Shown piece after piece: positions 33,791-45,060 of a stretch of 64,000 nt of DNA. The notes beneath the pieces are model-generated. The model was not told the origin of the DNA. It did not search any database and saw only the letters and a list, made by a program, of their open reading frames with translations. Position numbers and translations under genes: made by a program. Position 1 is the first letter of the stretch, and each line of letters starts with the position of its first letter. Source of the DNA: Desmodus rotundus (lineage: Eukaryota; Chordata; Mammalia; Chiroptera; Phyllostomidae); contig NC_071390.1 in NCBI RefSeq assembly GCF_022682495.2, positions 169,223,220 to 169,287,219 on the forward strand. The letters are read 5' to 3'.

Positions 33791-35335
33791 ATATCAGAGG
33801 GAAGATGACACTGGAACTAAGTAAGAGCTTGTCTGCCAAGTGGGTGGTGAGCAATAACAATAAGCTATTATTTGTTCCCACGTTGCCTAGTGAGAGAGAA
33901 TTTTAAAGATAAAGGACTAGCAACACCCGGGCTAATATTCCAGTTGGGGATAACTTCCTGATAAGCAGACACATTATGGATTGAAATAAGCTTCACTCAG
34001 TGCAGCCAGACTAAGGCTGCGTGTTAACACTTGCAACATGTTTTGATTTTTCAGAAGTTTTGAATTGCAGACAGAACTGGTATCGACATTCAGAAGTTAT
34101 CACATGGATTATATCTTTCCAATTATACTTTCATTGTGTGGTATTTTTAAAAAAATAATTTCAATTTGCCACTTAAATAGTTTTGTGGGCTTTTTTGTGG
34201 CTGGGAAGAGGGGCAATGAGAGTTCACTGGCAAAGGCTGTGTTGGTCTATCTGGGACATACTCAATGACAAGTTCACAAATCATCTGCAAGAGGCTCAGA
34301 AATAAAAGCTCACTTAATTACCTGTCACTAAAGCTTTTAACCTAGGGGGCCTCAAATGAGCAGTGACAAAATCTGCAAAAAAAAAAAAAAAAAAAAAAGA
34401 ACTACCTGTATTGACTCGTCTGGGGGCCATTTCTGTTCTTAATTAAATCTTTCTGATTTTCATATGATTTATGAAGCTATTGAAAATAAATTGGCCTTCA
34501 TCTCCTCATTATCTTTATGGGGAGTTTTCTGTTTTCCTAGGCATCATGAGAATTTGTCAGGTAATTATGGAAGCTGGTCTCTTCCATGCCAACAGTGTCA
34601 TCCTCTCTGAAACCACAAAATTAGAATGTGGATGACTTAATACAGAGGGTTTTATTCAAGTTAGCATTTATATTTCCCAAGATATTTTATAAGCCTAGTA
34701 AATGTCTGATGTCAATGGAATAAACATTTTATGATCTGAAGTCTAATTATTTTATTTTCTTATTTCTAGCAGATAATTAGCCATTGCTGACATTCTTTGG
34801 TTTGTCTCTGCATCTGAGCCATCCAGAGAGCTCAGCTGTTTTCAGCCACTTCTCTTCCAGTGACAACCTTGACTCCTTGACTCTTCCTAGACCCCTAATC
34901 CAAGCACCAGGCCCACGGGTTTAAAAGACCACAGGGCAATTCCCTGCCAAAGCTCCACCACCGAATAGAATTCAGCAAACCCCAACTTAACCAAGACTCC
35001 TCTGCTATCCACTTCTGGCTTTCACTCCCTCATCTCCCACATTCCCTCCCCTGTATTCCCTTCCTTCACTTTCTCATCCCTTCTGTTCAGATCGTAGCAG
35101 AGGCTTGTGTATATGTACATGCCTGTCAGGCCCATTCTCTTTAGTCCCATTGGGCACTTGTGCAGACATCATCGCCTCTAAATCAAGTTAATAATGCCCT
35201 CATCTGTCTCCCTACCTCTGTATCTCTTTACCTTTCAAATCCACATAGATTTTAAAAAATAGCCTTTGCGGCATAAAATCGATTAGAAAGGGATCCAACA
35301 ACCCTTCACTTACTATGAAAAGAAGAGCTTTGCAT
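33791..35335. other. Intergenic, repeat-poor, AT-rich
   Basis: About 1.5 kb, with an A22 run at 34377-34398. I see no named repeat in 34400-34800, which is AT-rich and contains several TAAT/ATTA cores. No supported gene. A C/T-rich block near 34990-35080 may be part of an L2. Confidence 0.45.
34377..34398. repeat. A22 homopolymer
   Basis: Twenty-two A residues. It looks like a poly-A tail, but the preceding 200 bases match no repeat or coding sequence I recognise and I find no flanking duplication. Confidence 0.85.
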
Positions 35336-35339
35336 TATC

Positions 35340-35715
35340 TGTTAGGACAACTCTTCGTAATTTAACTCCCCACCTTCCCTAATCACCTAGATGCTTTGTG
35401 ATCTAGGTAATTCTCTTTCGTTGCTGTCCTCTCTCATTGGGCCCTCTGTCATTCTCACCCTGGATGGCCTCATCCCTTCTAATCACTCATCCAATTTAAT
35501 TTTTCCTTCAAGGTGCTTTTGAAACCTCATCTCCTCAAAGAAGCCTTCCCTGTATACGACTCCTCACCCATTTCCCTTTTGGACACGGCACTCTCCTGTG
35601 CTATTCGGGTGCCTGCATCTCATCCCCTCACTAGGACGGGAGCTCTGCCAGGGCTGCCATGTTGGTTTTTGCCTCTGCATCTTAGACAATGCTAAGCGAT
35701 TTTTTAAAATCTTTG
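35340..35715 (+). mobile_element. L2 LINE 3' part
   Basis: 'cttcaaggtgcttttgaaac', 'tcctcaaagaagccttccct', 'gacgggagctctgccagggc' and 'tttttgcctctgcatcttag' match the L2 3' blocks (cctcctcagagaggccttccct.., ..gagggcaggg..). Confidence 0.65.
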
Positions 35716-36389
35716 TAAATATTTGAGGACTCATATAGCAACAAAGAATTGGTCTAGTAAGTTCCATGAGGCATGAGTCAGGCTTGTTTTGTTCCCAGCC
35801 AAGTATCCGGTAGGTAACAAAACCTGGCACATAACTGGTGTCCAATATATATGTTGTGATTGAGAAAATGAACCAATTAGAGCTAAGAGACAGAATCAGA
35901 AGTAACAACAAGACCCTCCCACATCAGTTTTTACAGCACCCGTTTAACAAGTAGATCATCAAAGGAAAGAGGTACTTAAGACCATCTCAAACCCAGCATC
36001 ACCTGTCCAGGTTAAAAACAGAAGGCACAGCATACAGATGCTAAAGAGCTAGCACGGGAGGGCGCATCGCGACGATCTGAATCCAGGCACCTCCTGAAAC
36101 CTCTAGAGCATCACGACTGCTGTAGCTTTTGGTCTGGGTGGAGGACTGGGTGTCATGGAGTGAGAGTGTCCCCTGGCTTCAGGCAGTCAGAAAGCAAGGG
36201 GGAGGGAACCAGCTCACTCCTGGGGGATCTGCCCACAGAGGGTGCAGGATGATACGCTCCTAATTAAGATGATATTTTAGTTCTCTTCTTCTCTATTTTA
36301 GGGTGAGGGCCCCATGTTAGGAGCTATCATTTCATACTCTATGGTCTATATTCTACTGTAGCATTTGTTACAACTGTAACACAATTGTT

Positions 36390-36525
36390 TCTTGTTTGAA
36401 ATATTTCTTTAGTATCTGTTACCCCTGCAAAAGGCCAGTTTCATGTATCCCTCATGCGTAGAATAGGGCCTGGAGCATAGTAGGTGTGCTACATATGTTT
36501 GTTGAGTGAATGAGGAATTTTAGGC
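36390..36525 (+). mobile_element. L2 LINE 3' end
   Basis: 'gaatagggcctggagcatag' then 'taggtgtgctacatatgttt' and 'gttgagtgaatgagga' is the canonical L2 terminus. Confidence 0.7.
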
Positions 36526-37895
36526 CTATACTCAAACAAGTGTGTGTGTACACCTATATATCCCAGAGACAGAGAGACAGATATTAAATTACTGGATACA
36601 CCTGAAGACTCTAAGGTCTTAGAGGAAAACACTCAAACCCATCAAGGGAATGGAAAATAAGTGCTAAGAAATATGAGTTGATATGGCAAAATTTAGAGAT
36701 ATAAATGCTGTAGAATGAGGCAGCTCTGTGAAGTGAAAAGTGCTATTCTCAGCTGCCTTATTTTATTTGTACCGTAAAATGCGGATAATAGCAATGTTCT
36801 CTTCCACGAGGGTTAATTGGGGTTTTCTATGTGAAGCATTGAACCCTGTCTCTGGTTTCCAAACAGGAAATTGCTCACCCTCTTGATAGTTTTCTTTTAG
36901 TTCATGATTTCATAAGCTACTTTTTCTTCAGGAAATATGATGAAATAGACTTCAGGGGAAAAATAGAACAGGTGGTAACAAAACACGGTGTAACAGAATG
37001 GATCACACATGTTCAAAAGCCATTCAAAGCTTTGCCAAGCCCCCCCCCACCAAAACTAGAAAATGTTTCCTCTCGTTTCATCCCATCTTAAATGTGTGGA
37101 TATGTCTCTATCTGTATTTCTTTCTGTCCATAGTTCAGACTGCATTTGTCCATGCATTTTAATTAGTAATACATTTTTAGCATTGACATAAATATATGTA
37201 AAATAAAATTTTATAAAACAAAAAAAATGAAATATTTTCCTCTTCCTCATTTTCCTTTCTTCCTCCTCCTCTTCCTTCTTTTTTTTTTCTTTGAACTGAC
37301 CAGATCAAAACAAATACCAGAATAGTTTTTCCTTGTTACTTTGGAATATCTTACATAGTTCTGATGAACAACAGTTGTTTCTTTAGATACTAAAGGCCAG
37401 AGTGAAGTTTCTATAGTAAGTGCCGAGGAAACGCCTGCCGACCTCTACATCTGGCGAGTGTTGGGCGCTCTCCGTTCACAGGCTGCGGGGAGGCACTATA
37501 TGTAAAGGGGCTCCTCCGTGCATAGCGTGCCCCCTGTGCTGGTGTGACGCCTGTGCACACCTGACCAGCTCCCTGCCAATAGGAAGATGGACAGTGTTCA
37601 CCGAGTCTTGGGCTGGGGACTTTTCCTGAAACAGAAAGGCAGGGACTTGAGATCTCCCTCTGGAAGTTAAATTATTTTTTAAAAACTAGTGGGATTATAA
37701 AGATCTCAGTGGTAAAACTGACCACACCTGTCCACACCCCTTTCAGCCAAGATCCCAAAGGAAGCTCCCCTGTGCTGAAAGAACAATAATTAGAGGTACA
37801 GTTAGGAGAGGGGTGAAATGTGAGCAAACCTTATAAAATAAGAGCACTTTCCTCTGAATAGATCTGTTAGATTTTGTTACTTAACAACTAGAGAG
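36526..37895. other. Intergenic, unassigned
   Basis: About 1.4 kb with no supported gene. It includes a C/T-rich run at about 37235-37290. Confidence 0.4.
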
Positions 37896-37899
37896 CTGG

Positions 37900-38150
37900 T
37901 AATACCACTTACTGGACATTTAACATGGGCCAGGAATTTTTGCATATGTTATTTAGTCTTTGCAGCAACTCTGAGTAAATCTTATTATGATGTTTAGTAT
38001 ATTCTTCTGCTGTAGATGAGCAGCCTGAGGTACTAAGAAGTCAAGGCCACACAGCCAGTAAGTGGCTGAGCCAGGGTTTAAGTCCAGGCAAACGGAGTCC
38101 CAAGGCCACAAGCTATGCGCTGCACCATTGTTAGCTCATCTCTGTAGCAA
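37900..38150 (-). repeat. MIR SINE (reverse)
   Basis: 'ggacatttaacatgggccag', 'gatgagcagcctgaggtact', 'caaggccacacagccagtaa' and 'gtggctgagccagggtttaa' are reverse-complement MIR blocks in the right order. Confidence 0.75.
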
Positions 38151-38689
38151 CCACAATCCATTCTTAGGACAGGGGCTACCAGTGGACAGATTGTATATGA
38201 TTGGGTGATTTTTTATGACCCAGACAAACGGTTGATAGGTCTTTTTCACTTCTGATGGAAAACAGGTGCATGTTTTCTGCACAGAATGAAAAACCCTAAC
38301 CTCAATAAAGGCTTTGCTACCCAGGGACAATTTACCTTATTTGCAGTTCACCTGCCACTGACCTACATCGGTGGCATCTGGCTTTGCTTACCGAGAAGCA
38401 GGCACTCGTGATTCACTGCCTCTGACTGTTCTTTTCCCACGGCTGTTTGCATCTGCTGTGCTTTGCCACTGGAATTTCCAAAGCAACTCCTGCTGATAGA
38501 AAGATTAGGTTTCACACAAACAGGAGTTTCATGTCAAAAAGGAAAATGAGTGGAGGTTGTTATAATATTGTGGTAGATGTTCAGTGAAGAAGGGCCTCTA
38601 ATGACACATGGACTAAATCTGTTTAGACAAGACACCTAAAAAACCCCAGTATTTTAACAGACCACCCCATCAGAATGTGTTTGCGTTCC

Positions 38690-39345
38690 TGGGAAGGACC
38701 TTAAGAAAGTTAGGAACATCTTCCTAAAGGGTTTTTGAAGGAAAAGAATTTGTCAAAGCTGCAGTGTGGGAGGGGCAATGTGTTTTAAACAGAAGAAGAA
38801 CATGAACGAGAGAATGAAGATGAGGGAGAAAACAAAGAGACTGGAAAAGGCTGGAATGCCAAGTGGGAGAGCGAAGGTGGCTGGCCAGGTAGGTAGGAGG
38901 CAGATCTGGAAAAGTCTTGTGCATTTTGCAAAGGAATCCAATTTCATTCCACCTGCAAGAGAGAGCCATGAAAAGATGTTAAGCAGAGTGGTAATGTGAC
39001 TAGCTTCAGATTTCAGAAAGCTCTCCAGAAGAATGGTGGTCCCTGGAATGGGAAGGATTAAGAATGACACAAAAGAGGGCTAGTCAGAAGGCTGCTGGAA
39101 TGACCCTTGTAAGAAAGGATTCTGGCTCCAACTGAGGCATGAGCAATGAGTTGAGACAGGGGTGTGAATATAAAAGGTCTTTAGGAGTTTGAATCTATAA
39201 GTATGGTGACTGCTTGTATGCAGAGGTAGAGAGAGGGGCCAAGGACGAATATTCAGATTCTGACTTAGCTATCAGGAGGATGAGAGAGACTTGCATCTGT
39301 TTGTCTACTCCCAGCAAAGAAGCAGGGATGGTGGAAAATAATGGA
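38690..39345 (-). mobile_element. L2 LINE 3' part (reverse, long)
   Basis: 'gagagcgaaggtggctggcc', 'aggtaggtaggaggcagatc', 'gccatgaaaagatgttaagc', 'gagtggtaatgtgactagct' and 'agaaagctctccagaagaat' match reverse-complement L2 (..gagaggtaggcaggggccagat.., ..gccattgaagggttttaagcaggggagtgacatg..). The 81-105-codon frames here are relics. Confidence 0.75.
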
Positions 39346-39406
39346 TAGGCTGGACAGATGGAGGTTATTTCAGGACATGAGGTCTTATAAAAACAAGGGG
39401 GCATGG

Positions 39407-39597
39407 GCCCTGGCTGGATGGCTCATTGGGTTGGAGCGTCTACCCGTACAACAAAAGGTTGCGGGTTTAATTCCTGGTCAGGGCACATGCCTAGGTTGTG
39501 GTTTTGATCCCCCCTCGGGGCACTTACAGGAGGCAACTGATTGATGTTTCTCTCTCTCTCCCTTCCTCTCTTAAAATCAATGAAAACACATTTTCAG
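39407..39597 (+). mobile_element. VES SINE, nearly full length
   Basis: The head 'gccctggctggatggctcat' is followed by 'aaaaggttgcgggtttaatt', 'tcagggcacatgcctaggtt', 'ggaggcaactgattgatgtt' and 'tctctctctctcccttcctc', with the tail 'aaatcaatgaaaacacattt'. All modules of the VES family are present. Confidence 0.92.
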
Positions 39598-39604
39598 ATG
39601 AAGA

Positions 39605-39740
39605 TTAAAAAAAAGAGACAGAGGAAGAACTCATGGACATGGACAATGGTCCATGGTGATTGTGGGGTGGGGGGTGGTTGGAGGTTGAAGGGGGTAGAAG
39701 GGGATAAGTGGTAATGGAAGAAAGTACAACAAATAAAAAG
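39605..39740 (+). mobile_element. L1 LINE 3' UTR end (bat type)
   Basis: The G-rich block 'tgtggggtggggggtggttg' then 'gaggttgaagggggtagaag' and 'gataagtggtaatggaagaa' is the L1 3' UTR signature also seen at 15906-16210. It directly follows the VES tail. Confidence 0.65.
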
Positions 39741-39799
39741 TTTGATTTTGCCATATTAATAACACTAATAGAATAAGTGTTAAGTTAATAAATGTTAAG

Positions 39800-40130
39800 A
39801 CAATGAAAGAAAGCAGGAGGGCATGGGATAGCAATGGGAGGGGAACACTGCTTTCACTGAGCTGAGAGAGCAGAGGATAAGGAGAGAGGATGAGGCAGAT
39901 AGGTCTGTGCTGGTGCATTGAATGGGGTAGCAGTGTTCAGAAGATTGAGGGACTTCTGGAACCTTCTCTAAAAGGTAATAGACAAGATCTTTGGACCAAG
40001 ATATAAGGGGGAAGATTTGAGAAGAGTGGTGAAGTTGTGAACTTTGTGGACGGTAGAAAGGAACATTGCCTACGGAGAGGCAGAGAGGTGTCTAGACAGG
40101 TTAGTGGCTTTGGAAGGGCTAAAGGAAACC
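39800..40130 (-). mobile_element. Possible continuation of reverse L2
   Basis: Purine-rich text ('gtgaacagtcatgct'-type blocks absent, but 'gagagcagaggataaggaga' and 'aagatttgagaagagtggtg' present) is compatible with reverse L2 continuing from 39345. The match is too weak to be firm. Confidence 0.3.
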
Positions 40131-40925
40131 GTGAAGTAAGGTTCTACCGTTCTTCTCAGTTTGTGCCACATAACCTTACCCTACACTGTATTATCACTCA
40201 CTCTTCTTAAGACCGCAGTGATGGAAGAGACTGTGCTTCATTAAACCAGGAGAATCTTTAATGTTCAGCGCAGGACATGACCTGTGTCAGGTGCTCAATA
40301 TACTTTTGTTTACTTGAAATTTGAGGAGCTACAAAGCAGCTGACATGAAATGCAATTAGCATACATAACTTTTTTTTCCCCAGTGCATTAAATGGCAGAG
40401 CTTTGGAGAATACTGCAAGTAGAACAGTCAATATTTTAGGAGTGTTCTCCCAGGAGCGACATTCTCTGTGTGAACAGAGGTATCTGAAAAGACCACTTCG
40501 CTGCCAATAGTCACTTTCCTGCTGGAAATTCTGGCAGGGTTGCATGGCGTAAGGCAAGCGGAGCACCTGGCATTGTTTACGGCGCGCTTCCTTCACAGTG
40601 ACAACCTAAGATTCTGCACAAGGATTTCAGGGAGAAAAAGGAAGGGGATTGAAACAAGAAATAGCAGGGAGATAACAAAGAAGTATGAGCTGAAGCCAAC
40701 CACCAGTTGAAAGTTGTTGATTGACCCTTAGTATATGTTGTAAGGCAAAGAGCACAGAGATGGATTGGGGGGCGGGGGGAAGCAAACACCTAGGCTGTAG
40801 AGGTCAGCGTGTAACTAATTATATGACTTCTGGCCTGTGACCTTTTAGCAATTTGCTGAGACTCAAGTTCTTTGTTATTGAAACAGAATAATGCTTCTTG
40901 CTTCAGATGATTATTTATTACTTTT
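40131..40925. other. Intergenic, unassigned
   Basis: About 800 bases. The 112-codon minus frame (40258-40596) has no recognisable domain or supporting signals. Confidence 0.4.
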
Positions 40926-41240
40926 TAAAAATTTAAAAATTGAGATCTGACATAACATCTATTAGTTTCGGGTATACAACATAATGATTTGATATTTGTG
41001 TAAATTGGGAAATGATTCTCACAATAAGTCTAGTGAACATCCATCAACGTACATACATAGTCACAAATGGTTTTTTTCCTGTGATGAGAAATTTTAAGAT
41101 CTACTTTCTTAGCAAATTTCCATATATAGTTTTATTAACTGTAATCACCATGCTGTCTGTTACTTCCCCACGACATTTACTTTATGGCTGGAAGGTCATT
41201 CCTTGGATGATTTTGTTGATAAACATTTTGTGAACTTCCA
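40926..41240 (-). mobile_element. L1MA/L1MB-type 3' UTR (reverse)
   Basis: 'aaaaattgagatctgacata', 'tattagtttcgggtatacaa', 'cataatgatttgatatttgt', 'gaaatgattctcacaataag', 'tctagtgaacatccatcaac' and 'tttatggctggaaggtcatt' are successive reverse-complement L1 3' UTR blocks. Confidence 0.8.
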
Positions 41241-42184
41241 AGACTTCTAAAAATGTATTTATTATCACAAAGGCCAGAGAGAAGAACTTTGATCCAAAGC
41301 AAACTTACACTGAATGTGTGGAATGTCCATATCTCCCCTCATGCTTCTGCTTTGCTCCTGCCCACCCCAGCCCAAGCTTTCTCTGTTTCTCTTTCTTCAA
41401 CCTCTTCAGAATTTTATCTCTAGAAAAATCCTTACATAGAAGTTGAAACTTAAATCTCATTTGGTATTTAGTTTCCAAAGTACCCTTTTCAGTGTATCCT
41501 GTCTGATCATTGACACACCATCCTTCTAATCTCTAAAACTTGGTGAAAATGAGGTTATTCGTCAATGCAATCCAACCAATGGTTGTTGAGTTGCTATTAC
41601 TTGCCCAGCTCTGTATTAGGTGCTGGGAATATGGGCATGAGGTGTAATAGGGAAGATGAACACAACTTTTTCTACTCAAATAGGTGCTAAATGTTCATAT
41701 TAAATTCTAAAATATTAAGAGAAACACAGAAAAAGGGATTGATTAATTCTATCTGGGATGTTTAGAGAATGCTCCCTAGATGTTGTGATGTGTGACCCTG
41801 GCCGTGAAGAAGGAACAAAAGCAACACAACTTCACTAGATGGCAAAGGGGTAACAGACATTGCGGGTAGAGAAACCAGCACAGAAAAGGCTTAGAGCCAG
41901 CAAAGAGGGCAGCGTGTTGGGAGGAACAACAAGCGGTCTGGCTACTGGATTGTTCATTCTCCAATGTTAAATTCTTACTAGAAGTGTAAAACCATCAGAG
42001 ATGGCCTCAAAAATGGTTACTTCCATTGCTGTTGGAGGGTATGTCTACCAGAGACTCTGAACTATGACACAAGGGTTGTGATAATTGCTGTTCAACATAC
42101 AAAAGGCTCTGTCACCAGGGAAAACAGTGGCATTGAAGGACAACGATAATACCTGCTGAACATACAATAAGAGCTATTGCCAGC
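41241..42184. other. Intergenic, mostly unassigned
   Basis: About 940 bases. A probable reverse L2 end lies at about 41577-41645 ('ctgtattaggtgctgggaat'). A diverged tandem block at 42080-42190 repeats 'ctg(tt)gaacataca..' twice. No gene. Confidence 0.4.
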
Positions 42185-42305
42185 AGAGGTTAACTAGTGT
42201 TACTGGGGTGATCATTTTCAATATATACAGACATCTAATCATTATGTTATATACATGGAACTTGTATTATATGACATGTCAATTATTCCTGAACTTAAAA
42301 TAAGA
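42185..42305 (+). mobile_element. L1 LINE 3' end
   Basis: 'gttactggggtgatcatttt' then 'caatatatacagacatctaa', 'tcattatgttatatacatgg' and 'gacatgtcaattattcctga' is a typical mammalian L1 3' terminus. Confidence 0.7.
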
Positions 42306-42569
42306 AAAACAGCTCTTACCAGGGACAGCCCATGGAGACCAGTGGACTAAGCCTCATCTTCTATGAAAGGGCCCAAAGATGGCCAAAGATTTGCTGTGAT
42401 TTAAGAAACAACTAACAATGGAGAAGAAAAGGAGTATGCATGTTGGTGTTTTTTACACACACACACGTACACCCACACACCCCAAATCACTTGAGATATC
42501 CAGATACCTGTAGGGTATCTAAACTCTAAATCTCATGACAGTTGCGTACTATAGCTTCTTTATAAGAGC

Positions 42570-42760
42570 TGGTGGCAAAGCTGGATTTAATTGCAGTCAC
42601 TTCTACTGGTTATATGTGGGGACTTGGCCAAACTATTTGATCTCTGTAAATCTCGGCTGGCTCATCTGTTTTAAAAGGTGGGAATAGGAATAGTTACTAT
42701 TCCTAATGGCAATGAGGATTTACACTGATGTATTTAAAGCAACCTCAGAATGCCTCCCAT
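42570..42760 (+). repeat. MIR SINE
   Basis: 'ggacttggccaaactatttg', 'atctctgtaaatctcggctg', 'gctcatctgttttaaaaggt' and 'ggcaatgaggatttacactg' run in MIR order. Confidence 0.6.
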
Positions 42761-44480
42761 TTGCAATCTGCCTATTATAATCTTGTCTTAATTCTATTGC
42801 CTTTTCCCTAGATTTAATAATCATAATGGTTTAATTTGCAAATTTCACCACCAGGTCTCAAAATGTATTTTAAATGCTCTTATTGCCACCTAATTGGCCT
42901 TGCAAGAGCCAGAGCTCTTGAATAGGAATTCATGTGGGTAATAATTGCCTTGTGAGAAGACAGGTGAACAGTCATGCTTTACCTGCCATATACATGCCCA
43001 CACTGAGACAGAAACCTTGGACGTAGCCCAAGAAATTCAGACTGTGAACAAAAACTATAATTAAATGCCTTTACCTCCAGCCTGTAGACATTCTGCAATA
43101 TTGTCCACACACCGTATGCCAACTGGGTGCTGAAAAGAACCACTCTCATAAAGCTCTCCAGGCGCCGAGCAGCATTGCTATGGCATTTCACAAAGAACAA
43201 GTCCTTCGGAAAAATCCAATTTGGAGAGCACTGAGAGTAACACCAAAGCCAGGGATTGTTTTTAATCATATCAAATCAAAGGTATGTGTGTGTGCGTGTG
43301 TGTACACACATATATGCCATACACACACATATACATATATATATGTAATGGTAGTAATGGTAAGAGGAAACAGTAATTAATTTTCTGTGGTTTGAAAATT
43401 GGATTTCCCCAAAGATCAGAACAGAGCTCAGTTCTTTGGACTCGTGTTGATGACACTGTTGCTAACAGAGAACGCAGAGAATGCTGGGAACAAGAACTGA
43501 AGCCCATGCACGTTGAATAGCTTCCTCAAAATTTATTGTCCCACTTATGTTTTTGAAAATCTGAATTGTAAGAGGAATGATATGTGTCTCAGTTAGGTAT
43601 GGCCTTTTACAAGACTTTTCATTTTTGAAATTTTTTTATATTCCTTAATAATTCTTCCTATAAGAGAAAGGCAGCAGTGGCCTGACATTTAATATGTTTG
43701 CAGCCACGTTAAGTCCATTGATCTGAATTAGTTTATCTGCCTTTTGCTTTGATAGTTTATTGCTGTGATTCACAGGTAGCGGGATGTATAGGTAGCCAGT
43801 TTCAATTGACTATGCTAGAAAATGTATTACATGTCACTGAATATATTGCAACTCTTAGGGATAATTTACACAGTGTATTTTGTTTTTGTATATTAAATTC
43901 TTTTATCTTGACATTAATGTCAGTACATAAACACATAAACAACACTCCGTGAACCTGGAGTGAATGAATGAGTAATGATCTTGTATAACATCAAAGAAAA
44001 TAAGTGGTAGATTCAACATTCAAGTTTTTATACTTGAGAATGTTCAAGTGTGCTGGTCAAGGAGAACCAGGTGGGTTGGTTAGGCCAGGGCTAAGCCCAA
44101 TATCTCATTACTCAGATTTCGATGGACTATTTTGGCTGCATATTCTAATACTTCCTTGGTGTTAGGTTGAGCCGAAGAAGTTGATTTGAGTCAGATTCCC
44201 TGAGGCAGCATTAGGAGCTGGAGACACCAAAGTGATAGAACATGATCATCAAATAGGAATTAGATTTATAACCTGGGACATGGGCAAGACAGATTCAGGA
44301 ACTGGCTGGCTATAATTTAGGAAAGTCCCAGGAAACTACGGAGTATGGGACCTAGGAGGTCACTGTGTGTGTGTGTGGTCGGTCTTACATGTTCATATAT
44401 GCATGGGTGTCTCCTATTGGCTGAAAGTTTGTCAGGTCAGATAGACTGGCAGAGCTTTAGAATTAGGTTCACGTATATAA
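42761..44480. other. Intergenic, repeat-poor, with a composite microsatellite
   Basis: About 1.7 kb. At 42780-43110 I see no named repeat, but several TAAT/ATTA cores ('taataatcataatggtttaa', 'gggtaataattgcc') and short low-divergence-looking text, a candidate conserved noncoding block. The microsatellite is annotated separately. The 96-codon minus frame (42979-43269) has no domain. Confidence 0.4.
43283..43347. repeat. Composite (TG)n-(CA)n-(TA)n microsatellite
   Basis: Runs of 'tgtgtgtgcgtgtgtgt', then 'acacacatatatgccataca' and 'cacacatatacatatatata'. TG and CA runs sit on the same strand, so the tract can fold back on itself. Confidence 0.85.
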
Positions 44481-44484
44481 TAAA

Positions 44485-44670
44485 AATGGCAATTACTATA
44501 CACCAGGCAGAGTTCCAGGCTTTCCCCTGGATTATTTTATGTAAACCCGATATGTTATCCTCATTTCATAAGTGGGGCACTGAGGCCCAGAGAGTTTCGT
44601 TTTCATGCACAAGAAAGTGGTCGATAAGGATGTGAAGCTTAGGAAGTTGAATCCAGTGTTTGGGGCACTA
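44485..44670 (-). repeat. MIR SINE (reverse)
   Basis: 'tactatacaccaggcagagt', 'tatcctcatttcataagtgg' and 'ggcactgaggcccagagagt' are reverse-complement MIR blocks. Confidence 0.7.
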
Positions 44671-44919
44671 AATAAGCAGTCTCCAAACGTAGGGTATACC
44701 CAGGCCTGTGAAGGAACTGTTTCCTGATATTTTCCTACCCCGTATACCTGGTTCCCCAGAGTTACTCACAGTCATTTCTGTGACAAAAAATAAATAGAAG
44801 ATATTTCACCCTAAACAAACCAACAGAAAAAAATCATCCTCTGAACATAAGTCTACCGTTCACCACTTCTTTATGTCAAGACCTACATTTGGCCTTTTGT
44901 GCCAATGTTTGCACCCACT

Positions 44920-45060
44920 CATTTATTCATTAAATATTTATTGAGCACTCACGATGAGGCAGACACTGTTTTTTTAATCATTTGGATTCCATCATGAATA
45001 AACTGATCAAGATCCCTAACCTTATGGATCTTATGTTCTAGCAGAGGAGTTAGAAAACCA
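44920..45060 (-). mobile_element. L2 LINE 3' end (reverse)
   Basis: 'ctcatttattcattaaatat' then 'ttattgagcactcacgatga', 'ggcagacactg' and 'ccttatggatcttatgttct' is the reverse-complement L2 terminus in canonical order. Confidence 0.8.
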
